This document shows, in pieces, positions 1 through 10,563 of a stretch of DNA of 64,000 nt (its first letter is position 1; the number at the start of each line of letters is the position of its first letter). The position numbers were made by a program, and so were the translations under genes. This DNA is from Tritrichomonas musculus (taxonomy: Eukaryota > Parabasalia > Tritrichomonadida > Tritrichomonadidae). The notes under the pieces are model-generated. The model did no database searches. It saw nothing but the letters and a program-made list of their open reading frames with translations, and was not told the DNA's origin. The stretch lies in assembly GCA_039105265.1 (NCBI GenBank), contig JAPFFF010000027.1, positions 1,240,001-1,304,000 of the forward strand, in the 5' to 3' direction.

Positions 1-334
1 TTATTTTTATTGAAAAAGATCAAACAATCTGTGTAATTCTCTTTTATCTCATTCAAAATAATGGGCAAGCACAAATTAATGCAAATTAGAGTTTTAAATG
101 TGTACTTTTTAAATATGAAAAGAATATTTTTGTCCAATTATGTGAAAACAACTAGAGCATTATGAGTTCTAATGTTAAAATACTTGTATTTACTGGTAAT
201 AAATAACATAATTATAGCTGAAATAAAACCAGAAACAAGAAATTTGTAAATGATGACCTTTTATTTATAAGTAAAACTCCAAAATTTATTTGGGTTATAA
301 GGAAGAAATGCTAAGTGTAACTTGACGAGAGTTA
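1..334. other. AT-rich gene-free stretch
   Basis: No convincing coding sequence, RNA or repeat is seen here. Short open frames have no recognisable protein features. Confidence 0.5.
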
Positions 335-1299
335 CAGAACATAGGAAACTCTCATAATCTTTTGAAATTAATATATAATAAAGTATATCATATTATAAGA
401 ATATCTTAATAGAAAACATTTTCCTAATTTTGCTTATATACTGAGATATGATCAAAGAAAGTTACCAAAATTGAGAGGAATTTCAATTCAAATGTACAAT
501 AATTTTGTAATTGATTTTTCTCGAAAATTTGGCGGATGATTTTACTAAAAATTTAATATAATATATAATGCAATGTATACTACTATTTAATATAAATGTA
601 ATATGCCGGTCATTCGTTGGCTCTGTTCTGGAATCGTTTTTTCCGAAAAAAATCGTAAAATCGGTTAAAAATGGTATAAATCGCTTTATCTCGGGATATA
701 TACTTATAATGGGCAATTTTTTTGCTTAATCGTATTTTTAACATCATAATAAGACAAATAAATATTTTTTGGGTAAAAATATTGAATTTTGGCCGATATT
801 GTTAGTAACGAGTTTTTTTGTATTTTTATCTTAATATAAAAAACCTCATTCTTCACGGATAGGAGTTTTTGGTTATTACTCTATATACAATAAACATACA
901 ATCCTATAATTTTATAATCATATACAATACAGCAATACAATTATTGTTATACTGATTATGTAGGTACACCTATTTTTTTTTTTCTGACATTTAATGTAAA
1001 AATACAGAAATCAAATTTTTGAAATATATTTTATTAATAACTCGATGCAAAGCGAAGCTAATAAAAATATAACAATTGATATATATTAAGATGCTTGCAA
1101 TATATATTCTTATAATACCATAAATTTTGAAACATTTTTACATTTACGTCTGGAGACTCGTTATGAAAATCACAACTTTTTGAAAGACCCTCCGCTGGGA
1201 TTTCGCTTAAAATCTGAAATAATCAATAACTATCTATGATGAGTATATATTATTAATTTCGAAGCATATCGATATATCTGGAGAGTTTCCTATGTTCTG
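335..1299. repeat. Possible TIR element bounded by a 19-bp inverted repeat
   Basis: CAGAACATAGGAAACTCTC at 335-353 recurs as an exact reverse complement at 1281-1299, which would delimit a 965-bp segment. The inside is non-coding but has several GC-richer islands (600-690, 780-860, 1150-1215), unlike the surrounding AT-rich DNA. A target-site duplication is not obvious, so the element family cannot be set. A 19-bp perfect match about 950 bp apart is unlikely by chance but remains a weak case. Confidence 0.4.
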
Positions 1300-1924
1300 A
1301 GATACTATTTTTTAAAGAAGTGGTTGGAAAAAAATTGGCAGAAGCTTATAAACTATAATTTAAAATATTAGAAGCACATATGATATGAATTCGTTTTATG
1401 AAAAATTATGCATTTTTGAATGCTGTTTTTTTTTTTTTTTGATAAATTGTTTATTTCTAGTATAAATATATATATATATAAATTTTAAAAATGAATATTA
1501 ATATAAAATTACGAAAATATTTTTGTGAAGAAATATATTTTTATTTTTTGATTAAAACTGAGAAAATATTCAAACAAATGATTCATTTAAACATTATAAA
1601 AAATGTTCCTGTCTTTATTTCATATAAAACAAAAATTAATGGTATATGATGTTTAATATTTATTAAAAGATTTCTTATAAATTTAATTATTAAATAAATT
1701 ATACAAGTTTTATTTTTCAAATTAGAATTAAAAATATGATAAAGCATTCAAATTTTCTCTGTGTATTGAATATTGTGATGAAAAAAAAAAAAATGATTAC
1801 TGCCATTAATAATAATATAATAATTAAATTTTTTTAATGTGAAATTATAAATCTTTTATAATTAGTTCATAACTTTCATTGAAAGCAAAAAAAAAAAAAA
1901 AAATTCATCAAGATGATCAATTAT
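1300..1924. other. AT-rich gene-free stretch
   Basis: Homopolymer A and T tracts and short AT microsatellites dominate. I see no gene. Confidence 0.5.
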
Positions 1925-2330
1925 CATCCGCTTTTTTGGATTTTTTCATCAATCAATGGAAACATTGGTACAGATTTAACAAGTGCTTGATAAAATTTTT
2001 GGATAAATGCTTTTTCTTTTTTCTTTGGTAATTGAAAATGACATTCGTTGACTTATTGTTTTTGTTTGTTAATACGCAATGATATATTATTAATGGTTCA
2101 GAGGTATCAAGTAATTCGGTGCATATTTATATTAAATCATCAGAATAATTTGAACTTTTTACGGCATATACACCGAAAATATCATATATGATAGAACAAT
2201 TTATAATTGGCTCGTTATCAAAAAAACCATCTATTATATTATTTAAATCGTCATTTGTTTCAGTTAAACTATCAATTTCGTCTACTAATTCATGAGCGCT
2301 TAATCCGTAATAATTTAATTAATTTGTATG
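1925..2330 (-). pseudogene. Decayed minus-strand coding relic, family unknown
   Basis: On the minus strand, codons from about 2310 down to 2125 read LSAHELVDEIDSLTET followed by NDDLNNIIDGFFDNEPIINC and more, with normal amino-acid composition, until an in-frame stop. A further coding-like piece in another frame, KAFIQKFYQALVKSVPMFPL, lies at about 2020-1945 and runs to a stop. Broken frames and lack of a start mark it as a relic. The family is not recognised. The sequence is compatible with the N-terminal part of a trichomonad DUF3447/ankyrin protein, but that is a guess. Confidence 0.4.
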
Positions 2331-2394
2331 GATAGTACTATTAAATAAATTAATGATATTTGAACAGTGGATATTTGAAATAGATTCCAAAAAA

Positions 2395-2725
2395 TATCAT
2401 TGTTTTGTGGAATCGAAAATAATATTATTGAAATATTTAAGTTACTTTTGACAAGATCAAATATTAGTGTCAATAAATAGTCTGCGATAATTAATAGTGG
2501 ATATATTTATATATAAAATCTGATAATCCAATGACATCTTTGATTATTCTGGTAAACAAAAAAATTTGATAATGATCAAAATGATTTTGAATCAATAGGT
2601 CATTGATCTTGACACAAATAACGTTAAAAATAAAAGACCAATCCATTTTGTTGAAAATGAAGAGATTAGGAAATTTTTTGATGAAAAAATGAAGAACACC
2701 AAAAAAATTAAATGGCATATTTTCT
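2395..2725 (+). pseudogene. DUF3447/ankyrin-repeat gene relic
   Basis: A plus-strand frame at 2400-2475 reads LFCGIENNIIEIFKLLLTRS then NISVN, the typical trichomonad ankyrin unit, before an in-frame stop. The DNA at 2515-2610 (GATAATCCAATGACATCTTT onward) closely matches 18570-18665, where the better-preserved copy reads DNPITSLHYSVKQKNLEMTK. Both are therefore remains of one ankyrin-repeat subfamily. Stops and frame changes show it is dead. Confidence 0.6.
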
Positions 2726-2873
2726 ATGCTAAATAATTCAATAGACTTCTTATAATGATTTTAATCCCAAAAAAGTGCTTTTTTCACAAACATCCAAATT
2801 TTCTTGACTTAGAAATTTTGGAATATTTGCACTTTTTGGTGATGACTTAGTTTTAATATTTTTTACCTTTTAT

Positions 2874-2897
2874 TATATATATATATATATATATATT
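2874..2897. repeat. (AT)n microsatellite
   Basis: About 12 uninterrupted AT dinucleotides. Confidence 0.8.
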
Positions 2898-3399
2898 TAC
2901 CTTTATAATGCTTTTTAAGAAAAGTAAAATGCGGCTTTGATCCTTATAAGGATGAAATAAAATGATTACACAGCTTTATTGATTACTTTTAAACTATTGA
3001 ATTGATGCTAGCATGGCTTGTTGAAACCATGTTTCCAAACAAAGCAGTTTTACAAATTTAACTTGTCTAATATTTTAGAAGAAATGAATCTATTCCAAAA
3101 ATCAATAAAAAATTCAAACAAGATTAATAATTTTCAATCAATTTAAATAGATGCGCAATTTAGTCATTAACTGATTAATTGTACAAGTGAATATATGTCC
3201 AAAAAGACATCATCGAAGTTGTTTATTATTTATCATTCGCTTCGGACTAAATTATTCGAAAAGCGTAATATAATCTGGAATTGAATATTACAAATCAATG
3301 GAATTGAAAAGATGTGATTATTATTTAATTCTTTCTTATTTTATAGTTAAATGAAGACGATAAAAAATCATTCAAAAAAAAAAATAAAATTTTAATAAC

Positions 3400-6300
3400 A
3401 TGACGAATACCTATACGGCAGAAATTTTACCTCATAATGAGTTATTGGGATTGGAGAAAATTAATTTAAAAAATACTAGAATTAATGATTTAATTAGCAA
3501 GTATTTATTTATCACCGTTTCTTCAGATTTCACTTTTGAAAATAATCAAACAACATATCAGCAAATGAAAGACTCAAAGATTGTTATTATCAATGAATAT
3601 AAAGGGAACGATAATGATTATTTTATTATTGGGTTTAAACGAACGATAATAAATATCAAACAAAATTCAATCAATTTTCTCCACTCGTTATTTTCACACA
3701 ACGAAAACTTAAAAATTTGTTTTTTATCGGATTTTAAAAAATCATTTGATGATAACATTAAAAATAATAATAATAATAAAATTCAATATACAGAAATAAA
3801 TTATGACTCAAAATTTGAAGATGAAATAACCAACTTTAAAGAGCAAATTATGTTTCCGCTACAAAATAATTTACTTAAGTTTAAACTTAAAAAAATTATT
3901 TCATGCATTGCTGGATATTTAATCAAAAACAGTTATATGAAAATAACTGAAGATCGTCTACATTACTTTATAATAAATGAGGAAAAACGATCAAAAGAGA
4001 ATACTTTTTCAAATGATGAATTTATATTTTTATCACGCATTGGCTCATCTTTTTCATCAGTGATTCGATTAGCTTATTATATCGAAAAAGAAGAATTAGT
4101 TGCAGTTAAAACTCTTCAATCAGGTATCACATATTCAATGGACAGAGAAATTGAAAATTATAGAAACATGGACCATCCATTTATTCCTCGATATTATGGA
4201 ACAATTGAAGAAGGAGAATCAAATAAATCATTAGTTATTGAATTCATAAATGGTCATCCATTGAGTGATATTTCAAAAATGAAAATGAAAATGAAAGATG
4301 AAGAAAAGCTGATTATAATTTTTGATCTCCTGTGCATTTTCAGTTATTTGAAATTGAAAAAGTATATTTATCGAGATTTGAAACCAAACAACGTCATTTT
4401 AGACAATAACAATCAAATTGTTCTTATTGATTTTGATTCAATGATCAGTAACGAACGACTTAATGAAAAAGATGAATCAGAATTCACACGAGATTTTTCT
4501 TCAGATGGCACAGCACCAGAAATCAATGAGTCATCAGATGGTATTCCATCATATCAAAGTGATGTTTATTCATTAGGTAAATTAATTTTATTTATTTTAA
4601 CCGAAAAACCGGCAAACACGAATGATCCTGTAAAGCTTGATGACTCGACTCAAAACAATGAATTAAATATAATATTTATGAATGACAATTCAATTTTTAA
4701 AAGATGTTTAAAAGAAAAACCAGATGAACGACCAACTATCGAAGAATTGATCAAAGAACTACTAAATACTTTACCAAAGTATCCACAATTAGCTCATTTG
4801 CTCATTTCAAAAATAATATCAAATAAAGAATTTTACTTATCATTTATTCGTGATCAAAATTATGCTGAAGAACTATGTAACATTGGCAAATCCTATTTGA
4901 ATAATCAAAACGAAGCAGATTATAAAATAGCAATTCGCTATTTTTCTTTTGCAGCTGATTTAAATATTCAAGAAGCCCAATTTTATTTGGGCGAAATTTA
5001 TTATACTGGTAAATATTGTATGGAACGAGATATTAACAAAGCCATTCAGTATTATTTATCAGCTGCTAATCAAAATGATCCTGATGCACAATTTAACCTT
5101 GGTGTGATTTATTATACTGGTGAATATATAACACAAGATATCAACCAAGCAATTCAATATTTTATACTTGCTGCAAATCAAAATCATCCCCAAGCACAAT
5201 CGATTCTTGGTGATATTTATTCTAGCAATGTATATGTACCACGGAATATTGATAAGGCTATTCATTATTTTCAACTTGCTGCTAACCAAAATGATCGACA
5301 AGCATTATTTAATCTTGGCTCAATTTATTTTTCAGGTGAATATATTCAACGAGATATGAATAAAGCTATTCATTATTTTTGGCTTGCAGCTAATCAAGAT
5401 CATATTCAAGCAATATATAATCTTGGTGGAATTATTTTTGGGGGTGAATATATAAAACGCGATATAGAATTAGTTATATTTTTTATTTCATTTGCTGCTA
5501 ATCACAACCATCTGCAAGCACAATTTAATCTAGGTGAGATTTATTCTAGTGGAGTATACACTGCACAAGATATCAATAAAGCAATTTTTTATTATTCACT
5601 TGCTGCAAATCAAAATCATGTTGAAGCCCAATTTTGTCTTGGCGAAATATATTATAGAGATAAATATAAAAAATTCGACATTACCAAAGCCATTCATTAT
5701 TATTCACTCGCTGCAAGCCATGATCACTTACAAGCTCAATTTATTCTTGGTGAAATTTATAGCAGTGGAGAATATATAAAACGCGATATAATCAAAGCAA
5801 TTCATTATTTTCAACTTGCTGCTAAACAAAATCATCAACAAGCACAATATAATCTTGGCCTAATTTATTATTTAGGCGAAGGTATAACGCCTGATATAAC
5901 CAAAGCTATTTATTATTTTTCGCTTGCTGCTGATCAAAATGATCCAGATGCTCTATATAATCTTGGCGAAATTTACTATTTAGGCGAATATGTAAAACGA
6001 GATATTAACAAAGCAATTCATTTTTTTACACTTGCTACTAATCAAAATGACCCAAATGCACAATATAATCTTGGCATAATTTACATTACTGGTGACAATG
6101 TAACACCTGATATTAACAAAGGTATTCATTTTTTATTACTTGCTGCTGATCAAAGTCATCCACAAGCACAATTTATCCTTGGCTCAATTTATTATAATGG
6201 TGATATTGTACCACGCGATATTAATAAAGCAATTCATTATTTGACTCTTGCAGCAGATAATAATCATCGACAAGCACAATTTGAACTTGGAATTGAATAT

Positions 6301-7032
6301 TTTTTGAAATTTGATATGAAAATGAGTATTCATTATTTAATTCGTTCTGCGTTGAATGGAAATAAGGAAGCGTGCTTTGCAGTTGGATATTTGTATCATG
6401 AAGGAAAGTATATGGAAAGAGACATAGATCAATGCATCCGTTTTTATAAAGAAGCATCATCATTCAACAATCAATTTGCTAAAAATAACCTTGGAATTAT
6501 TTATAAAAAAGGATTTGAAGACAAAATTAAACCAAGACTTGGATTATCGATTGAATATTTCAAAGAAGCGATCAAACAAAAGAATAATGCAATTTCGATG
6601 TACAACTTGGGTCATTTATACTTATATGAAAATCCAATAAAGGACAGTATCAATCAATCAATTGATTTATTAATAAGATCATTGAATGAAGGATTTCCTC
6701 CATCATTTGAATTATTGTGCATCTCATTATTCAAGAAATATGATAATGACATTGATTCAATCAAACAGAAACTTGATGAACAAACAAACAATTTCGATAA
6801 ATACAAAACAAAGATATATGAAATAATTGAAATCTTCATATCAAACAAATCTTTATATGAATCTGAATATTTGGAATACAAAAACATCGATTTTGTCTAT
6901 AATGTTTTACATAAATGTCTTCAATCGAATGATATCACCAAAGAAAAAGAAGTGAGTGAGCATAATAACACAAAAATTAAAGACATTTCTTCAGAATTCT
7001 ATGAAGGATTTGGTATTCAAATTGATGAATGA
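3400..7032 (+). CDS. TKL-like protein kinase with Sel1 repeat array, 1210 aa
   Basis: Three parts are visible. Residues 1 to about 205 form a conserved N-terminal region shared with the 35654 gene (TYQQMKDSKIVIINEYKG). A kinase domain at about 209-465 has VAVK (Lys237), a YRDLKPNN catalytic loop (Asp326, Tyr in place of the usual HRD His), DFD at 344-346 in place of DFG, APE at 372-374 and SYQSDVYSLGKLI. From about residue 500, some 16 Sel1-type repeats of 36 aa (AIHYFQLAANQN..AQYNLG) form a helical-repeat scaffold. There is no signal peptide or membrane span, so it is probably cytoplasmic. A TCATT initiator-like site lies at 3368-3372, 30 nt before the ATG. The N-lobe glycine loop is poor (IGSSFSSV), so activity cannot be assumed. 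The frame is intact. Its 3' end and downstream flank are almost identical to those of the 35654 gene. Confidence 0.85.
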   Translation: MTNTYTAEILPHNELLGLEKINLKNTRINDLISKYLFITVSSDFTFENNQTTYQQMKDSKIVIINEYKGNDNDYFIIGFKRTIINIKQNSINFLHSLFSHNENLKICFLSDFKKSFDDNIKNNNNNKIQYTEINYDSKFEDEITNFKEQIMFPLQNNLLKFKLKKIISCIAGYLIKNSYMKITEDRLHYFIINEEKRSKENTFSNDEFIFLSRIGSSFSSVIRLAYYIEKEELVAVKTLQSGITYSMDREIENYRNMDHPFIPRYYGTIEEGESNKSLVIEFINGHPLSDISKMKMKMKDEEKLIIIFDLLCIFSYLKLKKYIYRDLKPNNVILDNNNQIVLIDFDSMISNERLNEKDESEFTRDFSSDGTAPEINESSDGIPSYQSDVYSLGKLILFILTEKPANTNDPVKLDDSTQNNELNIIFMNDNSIFKRCLKEKPDERPTIEELIKELLNTLPKYPQLAHLLISKIISNKEFYLSFIRDQNYAEELCNIGKSYLNNQNEADYKIAIRYFSFAADLNIQEAQFYLGEIYYTGKYCMERDINKAIQYYLSAANQNDPDAQFNLGVIYYTGEYITQDINQAIQYFILAANQNHPQAQSILGDIYSSNVYVPRNIDKAIHYFQLAANQNDRQALFNLGSIYFSGEYIQRDMNKAIHYFWLAANQDHIQAIYNLGGIIFGGEYIKRDIELVIFFISFAANHNHLQAQFNLGEIYSSGVYTAQDINKAIFYYSLAANQNHVEAQFCLGEIYYRDKYKKFDITKAIHYYSLAASHDHLQAQFILGEIYSSGEYIKRDIIKAIHYFQLAAKQNHQQAQYNLGLIYYLGEGITPDITKAIYYFSLAADQNDPDALYNLGEIYYLGEYVKRDINKAIHFFTLATNQNDPNAQYNLGIIYITGDNVTPDINKGIHFLLLAADQSHPQAQFILGSIYYNGDIVPRDINKAIHYLTLAADNNHRQAQFELGIEYFLKFDMKMSIHYLIRSALNGNKEACFAVGYLYHEGKYMERDIDQCIRFYKEASSFNNQFAKNNLGIIYKKGFEDKIKPRLGLSIEYFKEAIKQKNNAISMYNLGHLYLYENPIKDSINQSIDLLIRSLNEGFPPSFELLCISLFKKYDNDIDSIKQKLDEQTNNFDKYKTKIYEIIEIFISNKSLYESEYLEYKNIDFVYNVLHKCLQSNDITKEKEVSEHNNTKIKDISSEFYEGFGIQIDE

Positions 7033-7449
7033 AATTAAAATTTGTAAAAAGAGATTAAATAACTTTTTTTCAGTTGACATAAATGGCTATTTTATTATTT
7101 CATTAATTTAATTTTATCTTATTTTAATTAAAATTATATTTAATCCTGAAATTATTTAGCATAAAAATTTTTTTTAATTTTGAAAAATTCAATTGTGAAT
7201 AAAACTTGGATCAGCAATCGTACTTTTATTTTAGTATATCATTAATTTTTTGAATAAATATGAAGATCTAACTCTTTGAACTGAATCTGTCATTTTCGAT
7301 TTAAGTTTTTGTCTCTCAAAATTGAATGGCTTCTGAAATAATCTAATAATTGAATGGCTATAGAAAAAAAATTTTTTTTAATTGAATAATTGAATTGCTA
7401 ATTACAGATAAAGAAGAGGTTTATAAGTGCATATGGAACATCTCAAAAA
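6799..7449. repeat. Segmental duplicate of 39803-40457
   Basis: The last about 230 bp of the kinase-Sel1 gene plus about 415 bp of downstream DNA nearly match 39803-40457, with only a few single-base or homopolymer-length differences. The match stops abruptly after ATGGAACATCTCAAAAAAA. Beyond that point this copy enters a Sel1 array while the other continues into an F5/8-type C domain relic. The non-coding part shows that this is recent copying or gene conversion, not protein-level constraint. Confidence 0.85.
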
Positions 7450-9910
7450 AATTGATAAATTTAGTATAACACGAGATATTGACAAAGCTATTCATTTTTT
7501 ATCTCTTGCAGCTAATCAAAAAGATCAAAAAGCCCAATTTCTTCTTGGTGTAATTTATTGTGAAGGTGAATATATAACACGTGATATTAACAAAGCTATT
7601 CATTATTTATCCCTCGCAGCTAGTCAGAATAACACAAATGCACAATTTCTTCTTGGTACAATTTATATTGAAGGTAAATATATATCACGTGATATTAACA
7701 AAGCTATTCATTATTTCTCGCTAGCTGCTAATCAGAATGATATAGAAGCACAAATTAATCTTGGGCATATTTATTATGAAGATGTATATATAACACGTGA
7801 TATTAACAAAGCTATTCATTTTTTCTCGCTGGCAGCTAATCAAAATAATCCAAATGCGCAAACCAATCTTGGATTAATTTATTATGATGGCAAATATATA
7901 TCACGAGATATTAACAAAGCTATTAATTATTTATCACTCGCTGCAAATCATTATAATCCAGATGCACAATTTAATCTTGGTCTAATTTATTATGAAGGTA
8001 AATATATATCGCGAGATGTTAACAAAGCGATTAATTATTTATCACTTGCTGCAAATCAAAATAATCCAGATGCACAATTTAATCTTGGTCTAATTTATTA
8101 TGAAGGTAAATATATATCGCGAGATGTTAACAAATCTATTCATTATTTATCACTTGCTGCAAAACAAAATAATCCAGATGCACAATTTGTTCTTGGGCAA
8201 ATTTATTATAAAGACAGATATATAACACGTGATATTAGCAAAGCTATTCATTATTTATCACTTGCTGCAAAACAAAATAATCCAGATGCACAATTTGTTC
8301 TTGGGCAAATTTATTATAAAGACAGATATATAACACGTGATATTAGCAAAGCTATTCATTATTTATCACTCGCTGCAAAACAAAATAATCCAGATGCACA
8401 ATATTTGCTTGGACTAATTTATTATGAAAGCAGGTATATAACACGTGATATTAACAAAACTATTCATTATTTATCACTCGCTGCAAATCAAAATAATCCA
8501 GATGCACAATTTGTTCTTGGACAAATTTATTATGAAAGCAGGTATATAACACGTGATATTAATAAAACTATTCATTATTTATCACTTGCTGCAAATCAAA
8601 ATAATCCAATTGCCCAAATTAATCTTGGGATAATTTATTATGAAGGTTTATATATAGCAAGAGATGTTAACAAAGCTATTCATTATTTATCACTTGCTTC
8701 AAAACAAAATAATCCAGATGCACAAATTATTCTTGGGCACATTTATTATGAAGGTTTATATATAGCAAGAGATGTTAACAAAGCTATTCATTATTTATCA
8801 CTTTCTGCAAATCAAAATAATCCAATTGCCCAAATTAATCTTGGGATAATTTATTATGAAGGTTTATATATAGCAAGAGATGTTAACAAAGCTATTCATT
8901 ATTTATCACTTTCTGCAAATCAAAATTACTCTGAAGCCCAATATTTTCTTGGTAAAATTTATTATGAAGGTTTATATATAACTCGCAATATTAACAAAGC
9001 TATTCACTATTTATCACTGGCTGCAAATCAAAATAATCCAAAAGCACAATATAGTCTTGGCTTATTTTATTATACAGGTGAAGATATGCAACAAGATATT
9101 AACATAGCTATTCATTATTTATCACTCGCCGCTAATCAAAATATACAACAAGCACAATACATTCTTGGAATTGAATATTTCAAATCAATTGATAAAAAAA
9201 AAGGTATTCATTTTTTGATTCGTTCTGCGCTGAATGGAAATAAAGAAGCGTGTTTTGCAGTTGGATATTTGTATCATGAAGGAAAATACATGGAGAGAAA
9301 CATCGAACAATCTATTCGTTTTTATAAAGAAGCATCATCATTCAACAATCAATATGCAAAGAACAACCTTGGAATTATTTATAAAAAAGGATTTGAAGAC
9401 AAAATTAAACCAAATCTTGGATTATCGATTGAATATTTCAAAGAAGCGATCATGCAAAAGAATGACATGGTTTCGATGTACAACTTGGGTCATTTATACT
9501 TGTATGAAGAACCAATAAAAGATAGTATCAATCAATCAATTGATTTATTAATACGATCATTGAATGAAGGATTTCCTCCATCATTTGAATTATTGTGCAT
9601 CTCATTATTCAAGAAATATGATAATGACATTGATTCAATCAAACAGAAACTAGAAGAACAAACAAACAATTTTAATAAATATAAAACAACGATACATGAA
9701 ATAATTGAAATCTTCAGATCAAACAAATTTTTTTATGAATCAAAATATTTGGAATACAAAAGCATCGATTTTTTATATAATGCTTTATGTAAATGTCTTC
9801 AAACGAATGAAATCACCAAAGAAAAAGAAACACATGAAGAAAAAAATCCAAACATCAAAGAAATTTCAACCCTATTTTATGAAGGATTTGGTATTAAAAT
9901 TGACGAATGA
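7433..9910 (+). CDS. Sel1 repeat protein without kinase domain, 825 aa
   Basis: Apart from a short N-terminus (MEHLKKIDKFS), the protein is about 19 Sel1-type repeats of 36 aa (AIHYLSLAANQNNPDAQ..LG..YYEG.YI.RDINK). It ends in the same C-terminal block as the kinase-Sel1 genes (SIHYL-like repeat, then LYHEGKYMER and a terminal FYEGFGIKIDE). ATG 7433 is the first ATG in frame; a GTG at 7427 also lies in frame but is unlikely in a eukaryote. The 5' end sits exactly where the copied segment shared with 40437-40457 stops. The gene therefore looks like a kinase-Sel1 paralogue that lost its N-terminal and kinase regions and acquired a new start from the neighbouring gene. The frame is long and open, so it may be expressed as a pure scaffold, but a 5'-truncated relic cannot be excluded. 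Confidence 0.7.
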   Translation: MEHLKKIDKFSITRDIDKAIHFLSLAANQKDQKAQFLLGVIYCEGEYITRDINKAIHYLSLAASQNNTNAQFLLGTIYIEGKYISRDINKAIHYFSLAANQNDIEAQINLGHIYYEDVYITRDINKAIHFFSLAANQNNPNAQTNLGLIYYDGKYISRDINKAINYLSLAANHYNPDAQFNLGLIYYEGKYISRDVNKAINYLSLAANQNNPDAQFNLGLIYYEGKYISRDVNKSIHYLSLAAKQNNPDAQFVLGQIYYKDRYITRDISKAIHYLSLAAKQNNPDAQFVLGQIYYKDRYITRDISKAIHYLSLAAKQNNPDAQYLLGLIYYESRYITRDINKTIHYLSLAANQNNPDAQFVLGQIYYESRYITRDINKTIHYLSLAANQNNPIAQINLGIIYYEGLYIARDVNKAIHYLSLASKQNNPDAQIILGHIYYEGLYIARDVNKAIHYLSLSANQNNPIAQINLGIIYYEGLYIARDVNKAIHYLSLSANQNYSEAQYFLGKIYYEGLYITRNINKAIHYLSLAANQNNPKAQYSLGLFYYTGEDMQQDINIAIHYLSLAANQNIQQAQYILGIEYFKSIDKKKGIHFLIRSALNGNKEACFAVGYLYHEGKYMERNIEQSIRFYKEASSFNNQYAKNNLGIIYKKGFEDKIKPNLGLSIEYFKEAIMQKNDMVSMYNLGHLYLYEEPIKDSINQSIDLLIRSLNEGFPPSFELLCISLFKKYDNDIDSIKQKLEEQTNNFNKYKTTIHEIIEIFRSNKFFYESKYLEYKSIDFLYNALCKCLQTNEITKEKETHEEKNPNIKEISTLFYEGFGIKIDE
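8137..8367 (+). repeat. Exact 108-bp tandem repeat inside the Sel1 array
   Basis: Two consecutive three-turn units (36 codons, each containing AAKQNNPDAQFVLGQIYYKD) are identical at the nucleotide level with a 108-bp period, and a third begins the same way. This shows recent in-frame expansion of the array by slippage or unequal exchange. Confidence 0.9.
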
Positions 9911-10076
9911 AATTATAATAGTTCAAAATAATAATAATAAAATAAAAAAAAGATCTAATTTCCATTAATTATTAAAAAAATTTTTTATCATCATTTTCAA
10001 ATAGTTTTGGAAATTTCACTCAAAATGTTGCCAATTACCTAAGAAAACAATCGGCTTCCTTTTAAAAAGCAGAAAA

Positions 10077-10120
10077 CCATATATATGACAAATAAAAACA
10101 TGACAAAATTATTCTTTAGA
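10077..10120 (-). repeat. Inverted relic of the kinase-Sel1 upstream region
   Basis: CATATATATGACAAATAAAA followed by CATGAC resembles the reverse complement of the conserved DNA just upstream of the kinase-Sel1 genes (25948-25990), and also of 10385-10424. The pair 10077-10120 / 10385-10424 forms an imperfect inverted repeat about 350 bp across. Confidence 0.45.
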
Positions 10121-10375
10121 AGTTAAATATGTTTCAAATAAAAGAAAATGTACAAGTCATAAATGCTTTTATTTGTTAACATTTTCATTAATTATTATAT
10201 TATCAATAATATGTGATTTACTTGATTTTCTATGAATTGTTCCATAATAACTAAAAACTCGCAATAATTTTCTCTTTTTAAAAGAGGATTTTTTTGCTGA
10301 AAAAGTGGGAAAAAGAGAAGATTTTTCCTTTTTTTTTTTAACGTTTTTTTTTTAAAAAACAGTATTGCTGATATC

Positions 10376-10563
10376 ACTTCACCAGAATACATTTGTCATG
10401 TTTTTAAATGCCATATATATATATATTAACTTTATTTTAAAATAAAATGCATTATGCTTTTTAACATGGAATCTGATTTCATTTTATTCTTTTAATAAAA
10501 TTAGTTTTCGTTTTGTAAAAAAAAAAAAACATATCAACAAATGGAATTATCAATAATTGTTTT
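10376..10563 (+). pseudogene. Relic of a kinase-Sel1 gene 5' end
   Basis: ATCACTTCACCAGAATACAT at 10376 matches the region 80 bp upstream of the kinase start in the array (ATCACTTCACCAGAATTCCA at 25949). Further along, ACATATCAACAAATGGAATT at about 10530 matches the early kinase coding segment for TYQQM. The order and rough spacing agree with a decayed promoter plus N-terminal coding fragment. The rest of the gene is gone. Confidence 0.5.

Noticed and set aside
5059-5301. Minus-strand frames within the Sel1 arrays (also at 18696-18905)
   Set aside because: Shadow frames produced by the repeat codon pattern; the plus-strand Sel1 proteins explain the sequence.
8137-8367. CRISPR-like or satellite array
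   Set aside because: The repeat is 108 bp, exactly three codons times 36, inside a protein repeat array; there are no spacers.
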